Shown here one piece after another: positions 5,525 through 7,558 of a stretch of DNA of 7,558 bases. Where the stretch lies: positions 1 through 7,558 of the forward strand of contig DAOUWN010000092.1 in assembly GCA_030667105.1 (NCBI GenBank). The letters run 5' to 3'. Position numbers and translations under genes: made by a program. Below the pieces are notes generated by a model. It was not told the origin of the DNA and did not search any database. It was given only the letters and a program-made list of their open reading frames with translations. Position 1 is the first letter of the stretch. Every line of letters starts with the position of its first letter. Origin of the DNA: Deltaproteobacteria bacterium. Its GTDB lineage: Bacteria > Desulfobacterota > Desulfobacteria > C00003060.

Positions 5525-7558
5525 ATAACATTTCCTTAATCATAAACGGCCTCGAGGTAAAGGCCGCAGAAGGCGCTACCATCCTGGAAGCAGCTGAACA
5601 GGCTGGTATATACATTCCTACTTTGTGCCATTGCCCTGACATCACGCCTGAAGGGGTATGCCGGATATGCCTGATTAAGATTGAGAAGAAGAAAAAGCTC
5701 CATCCGGCCTGCCGCACCCCGGTCAAAGACGGGATGGTGGTCATTGCGGATGACCCGGAAATTGACCAGGTTCGCCGTGTAACCCTTGAGTTGCTCCTTA
5801 GCGATCATGACTTCAACTGTCTCTTGTGCCCAAAGAGCGGCACATGCCGTTTGCAAGAACTAGTTAACCGCATTGGTTTTGATGAGCGACGACTCAATCG
5901 GCTGAACCGTGTAGCCAAAGACCTGCCTATTGATACAAGCAATCCCTTTTTTGATTTCAATCCCAATAAGTGCATCCAGTGCGGCATATGCATTCGCACC
6001 TGCCGCGAAATTGTGGGCGTTGATGCCATTGATATGGGATATCGAGGTTATGAGCTTAAGGTCAGCACCTTTGGTGACAAGCCGTTCAAGGAATCAGTTT
6101 GCGTGTCCTGCGGCGAGTGCGTTGAACGTTGCCCGGTAGCGGCCTTGACACCGAAAAAGGTCGAATATCCAACCCGGGAGGTGAAGACCACCTGCGCTTA
6201 TTGCGGTGTGGGCTGCGGACTCTATCTGGGTGTGCGTGGAAACTCCATTGTTAAGGCCAGAGGCGATCCTGAAAACCCTGCAAACCGGGGAGAACTTTGT
6301 GTTAGAGGACGCTTTGGCAATGAATTTATTCATAGCCCTCATCGGCTGTCTTCCCCGCTTGTGCGCGCATACGACGCCCTTGAGCGGGTCTCGCACGGCA
6401 TTAATGAAACAGGACTGCCAGGCAAACCCATCACATCGCCCCTTGTCAAGCGGGAAGGAAACTTTGTTGAGGTAAACTGGGACCAGGCGATCAAGTATGT
6501 GGCCAGCACCCTCCTCCATTACAAAGGAGACCAATTTGCTGCCATTTCTTCCGCCAAATGCACCAACGAAGAGAACTATCTCTTTCAGAAGTTTGTCAGG
6601 ACGGTCATGGGAACAAACAATATCGATCATTGCGCGCGCCTCTGACACTCGCCCACGGTAGCCGGTCTGGCTGCCACTCTGGGTAGCGGAGCCATGACAA
6701 ACTCGATCTCTGAAATTGGAAAAGCCGCTTGCATCTTTGTAATAGGAAGCAACACCACAGCTGCCCACCCTATCATAGGGAGACAGATCAACAGGGCGGT
6801 CAGATCCGGCGCAAAGCTCATCGTGGCCGATCCGCGAGAAACCATGCTCTGTCGGATCGCTGATGTCTGGCTCAGGCATCAGCCAGGAACTGATGTGGCC
6901 CTGCTAAATGCCATCGCCAAAGTTATTGTCGAAAAGGGACTTCTGAACACCTCGTTTATTCAAGAGCGGTGTGACGGCTTTGAAGACCTTGAAGCGATGC
7001 TCATGGAGTGTGATCTCTCCCTGGGAGAGCAAATCACAGGTGTTTCTGCTGAGGCTATTACCAACGCTGCAAGACTGTATGCTTCTTCTTCACCGGCAAC
7101 CATTCTTTATGCCATGGGAATCACCCAGCATTCCCATGGCACGAATAACGTAAAAGCCTTAGCCAACCTGGCACTGCTAACCGGACATATCGGCAAACCA
7201 TCAACAGGTGTTAACCCTCTCAGGGGGCAGAACAACGTTCAGGGGGCCTGTGACATGGGGTGCCTGCCGAATGTGTTTCCCGGTTACCAAAAAGTGGATG
7301 ATCCGGAGATACGGAAAAAATTTAAGAAAGCCTGGGGTTGCAAGCTAAACGTCTCACCTGGGCTGGTGCTGACCGAACTCTTTGAGGCTGTTGATTCGGG
7401 CAAGGTAAAGGCCCTCTACCTCATGGGTGAGAATCCGGTGCTCACAGAAGCTGATACTAACTTCACCGAAGAAGCAATCTCACACCTGGAACTGCTCGTG
7501 GTGCAGGATGTCTTCCTTACAGAGACCGCACAACTGGCCGATGTGGTCCTGCCTGCGG
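5518..7558 (+). CDS. fdhA: Selenocysteine-containing formate dehydrogenase catalytic subunit (FdhA), NuoG-like N-terminus, 3' partial
   Basis: This is the molybdenum/tungsten bis-pterin formate dehydrogenase subunit, which interconverts formate and CO2. Its 680 codons are open to the right edge; relatives have about 900 residues. Domains: [2Fe-2S] ferredoxin (C37, C48, C51, C65); His-Cys [4Fe-4S] site (H97, C101, C104, C110); 2x[4Fe-4S] (C152, C155, C158, C162 and C195, C198, C201, C205); cofactor-proximal [4Fe-4S] (C226, C229, C233, C261); then the pterin-binding catalytic domain. The UGA at 6643 is residue 376, in NNIDHCARL-U-HSPTVAGL, exactly where formate dehydrogenases carry Sec or Cys followed by the catalytic His (here H377). 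The essential Arg is R569 in PLRGQNNVQGACDMG. A termination reading would leave a 375-residue fragment and an unexplained conserved downstream frame. ATG 5518 is the first start after an in-frame TGA at 5512; no Shine-Dalgarno precedes it. Confidence 0.95.
6643..6645 (+). other. In-frame UGA recoded as selenocysteine (Sec376 of FdhA)
   Basis: The TGA interrupts an otherwise continuous frame from 5518 to the window end. It is flanked by NNIDHCARL before and HSPTVAGL after, the hallmark active-site context of formate dehydrogenases. The next codon encodes the conserved catalytic histidine. Recoding needs selA, selB, selC and selD elsewhere in the genome. Confidence 0.95.
6646..6684 (+). promoter_or_regulatory. 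Bacterial SECIS element downstream of the FdhA UGA
   Basis: The upper stem GGTAGCC (6657-6663) pairs with GGCTGCC (6669-6675) over seven pairs, one of them a G-U wobble, closing the loop GGTCT (6664-6668). This loop is the same as the SelB-binding loop of E. coli fdhF, and it starts 18 bases after the UGA, the same spacing as in fdhF as I recall it. A lower stem, GCCCA (6651-6655) with TGGGT (6680-6684), adds five pairs including a terminal G-U wobble, after a small asymmetric internal loop. The element is inside the coding sequence, as in all bacterial SECIS elements. Confidence 0.9.

Noticed and set aside
6643..6645. UGA as a true stop, nonsense mutation or frameshift making fdhA a pseudogene
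   Set aside because: The same frame continues conserved without a stop to the window end, the codon sits at the known Sec position, and a SECIS hairpin follows at the expected spacing.
6094..6879. 261-codon open frame on the - strand
   Set aside because: It lies antisense to fdhA, which has continuous conserved domains on the + strand; the translation shows no family motif.
3059..7558. Respiratory complex I (nuoEFG) cluster
   Set aside because: The NuoF-like protein has extra N- and C-terminal iron-sulfur domains, the third gene carries formate dehydrogenase active-site residues (Sec376, H377, R569), and no membrane subunits are seen.

Overview
The window looks like part of a chromosomal carbon-metabolism operon from an anaerobe that uses the Wood-Ljungdahl (reductive acetyl-CoA) pathway. 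The most plausible source is a sulfate-reducing or syntrophic deltaproteobacterium (Desulfobacterota), inferred from gene content and a roughly balanced base composition; the sequence alone does not prove the taxon. All real genes are on the + strand and closely packed.

Left part (1-1931): the 3' two-thirds or more of acsC, the large subunit of the corrinoid iron-sulfur protein, then a complete acsE, the methyltetrahydrofolate:corrinoid/iron-sulfur protein methyltransferase. Together they move the methyl group from methyl-H4folate onto the corrinoid that feeds CO dehydrogenase/acetyl-CoA synthase.

Middle (1932-3049): a 107-base spacer, then a full-length class I fructose-1,6-bisphosphatase homologue. 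It aligns without gaps through its active-site region, but four acidic metal or catalytic residues are replaced (V69, K92, K93, G117), while the sugar-phosphate-binding residues are kept. It looks like a non-catalytic or functionally changed FBPase.

Right part (3059-7558): a three-gene formate dehydrogenase module. A NuoE/HydC-like [2Fe-2S] subunit overlaps by one base with a NuoF/HydB-like flavin subunit that carries both an N-terminal [2Fe-2S] domain and a C-terminal 2x[4Fe-4S] domain. The third gene is a large molybdenum/tungsten formate dehydrogenase catalytic subunit with a NuoG-like N-terminus. It is interrupted by an in-frame UGA at 6643-6645, at the exact position of the active-site selenocysteine. 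A SECIS hairpin with a GGUCU loop follows, spaced as in E. coli fdhF, so the gene is one selenoprotein CDS that runs off the right edge. The subunit design matches NAD(P)-linked, possibly ferredoxin-bifurcating, formate dehydrogenases. Such an enzyme would make or consume formate at the entry of the methyl branch served by acsC and acsE.

Between the flavin subunit and the formate dehydrogenase is a 104-base segment (5421-5524) with 15-base perfect inverted ends. Its left arm holds the stop codon of the upstream gene and its right arm holds the start codon of the downstream gene; it may be a small miniature repeat element. No RNA genes, CRISPR arrays, transposase genes or convincing terminators were seen.
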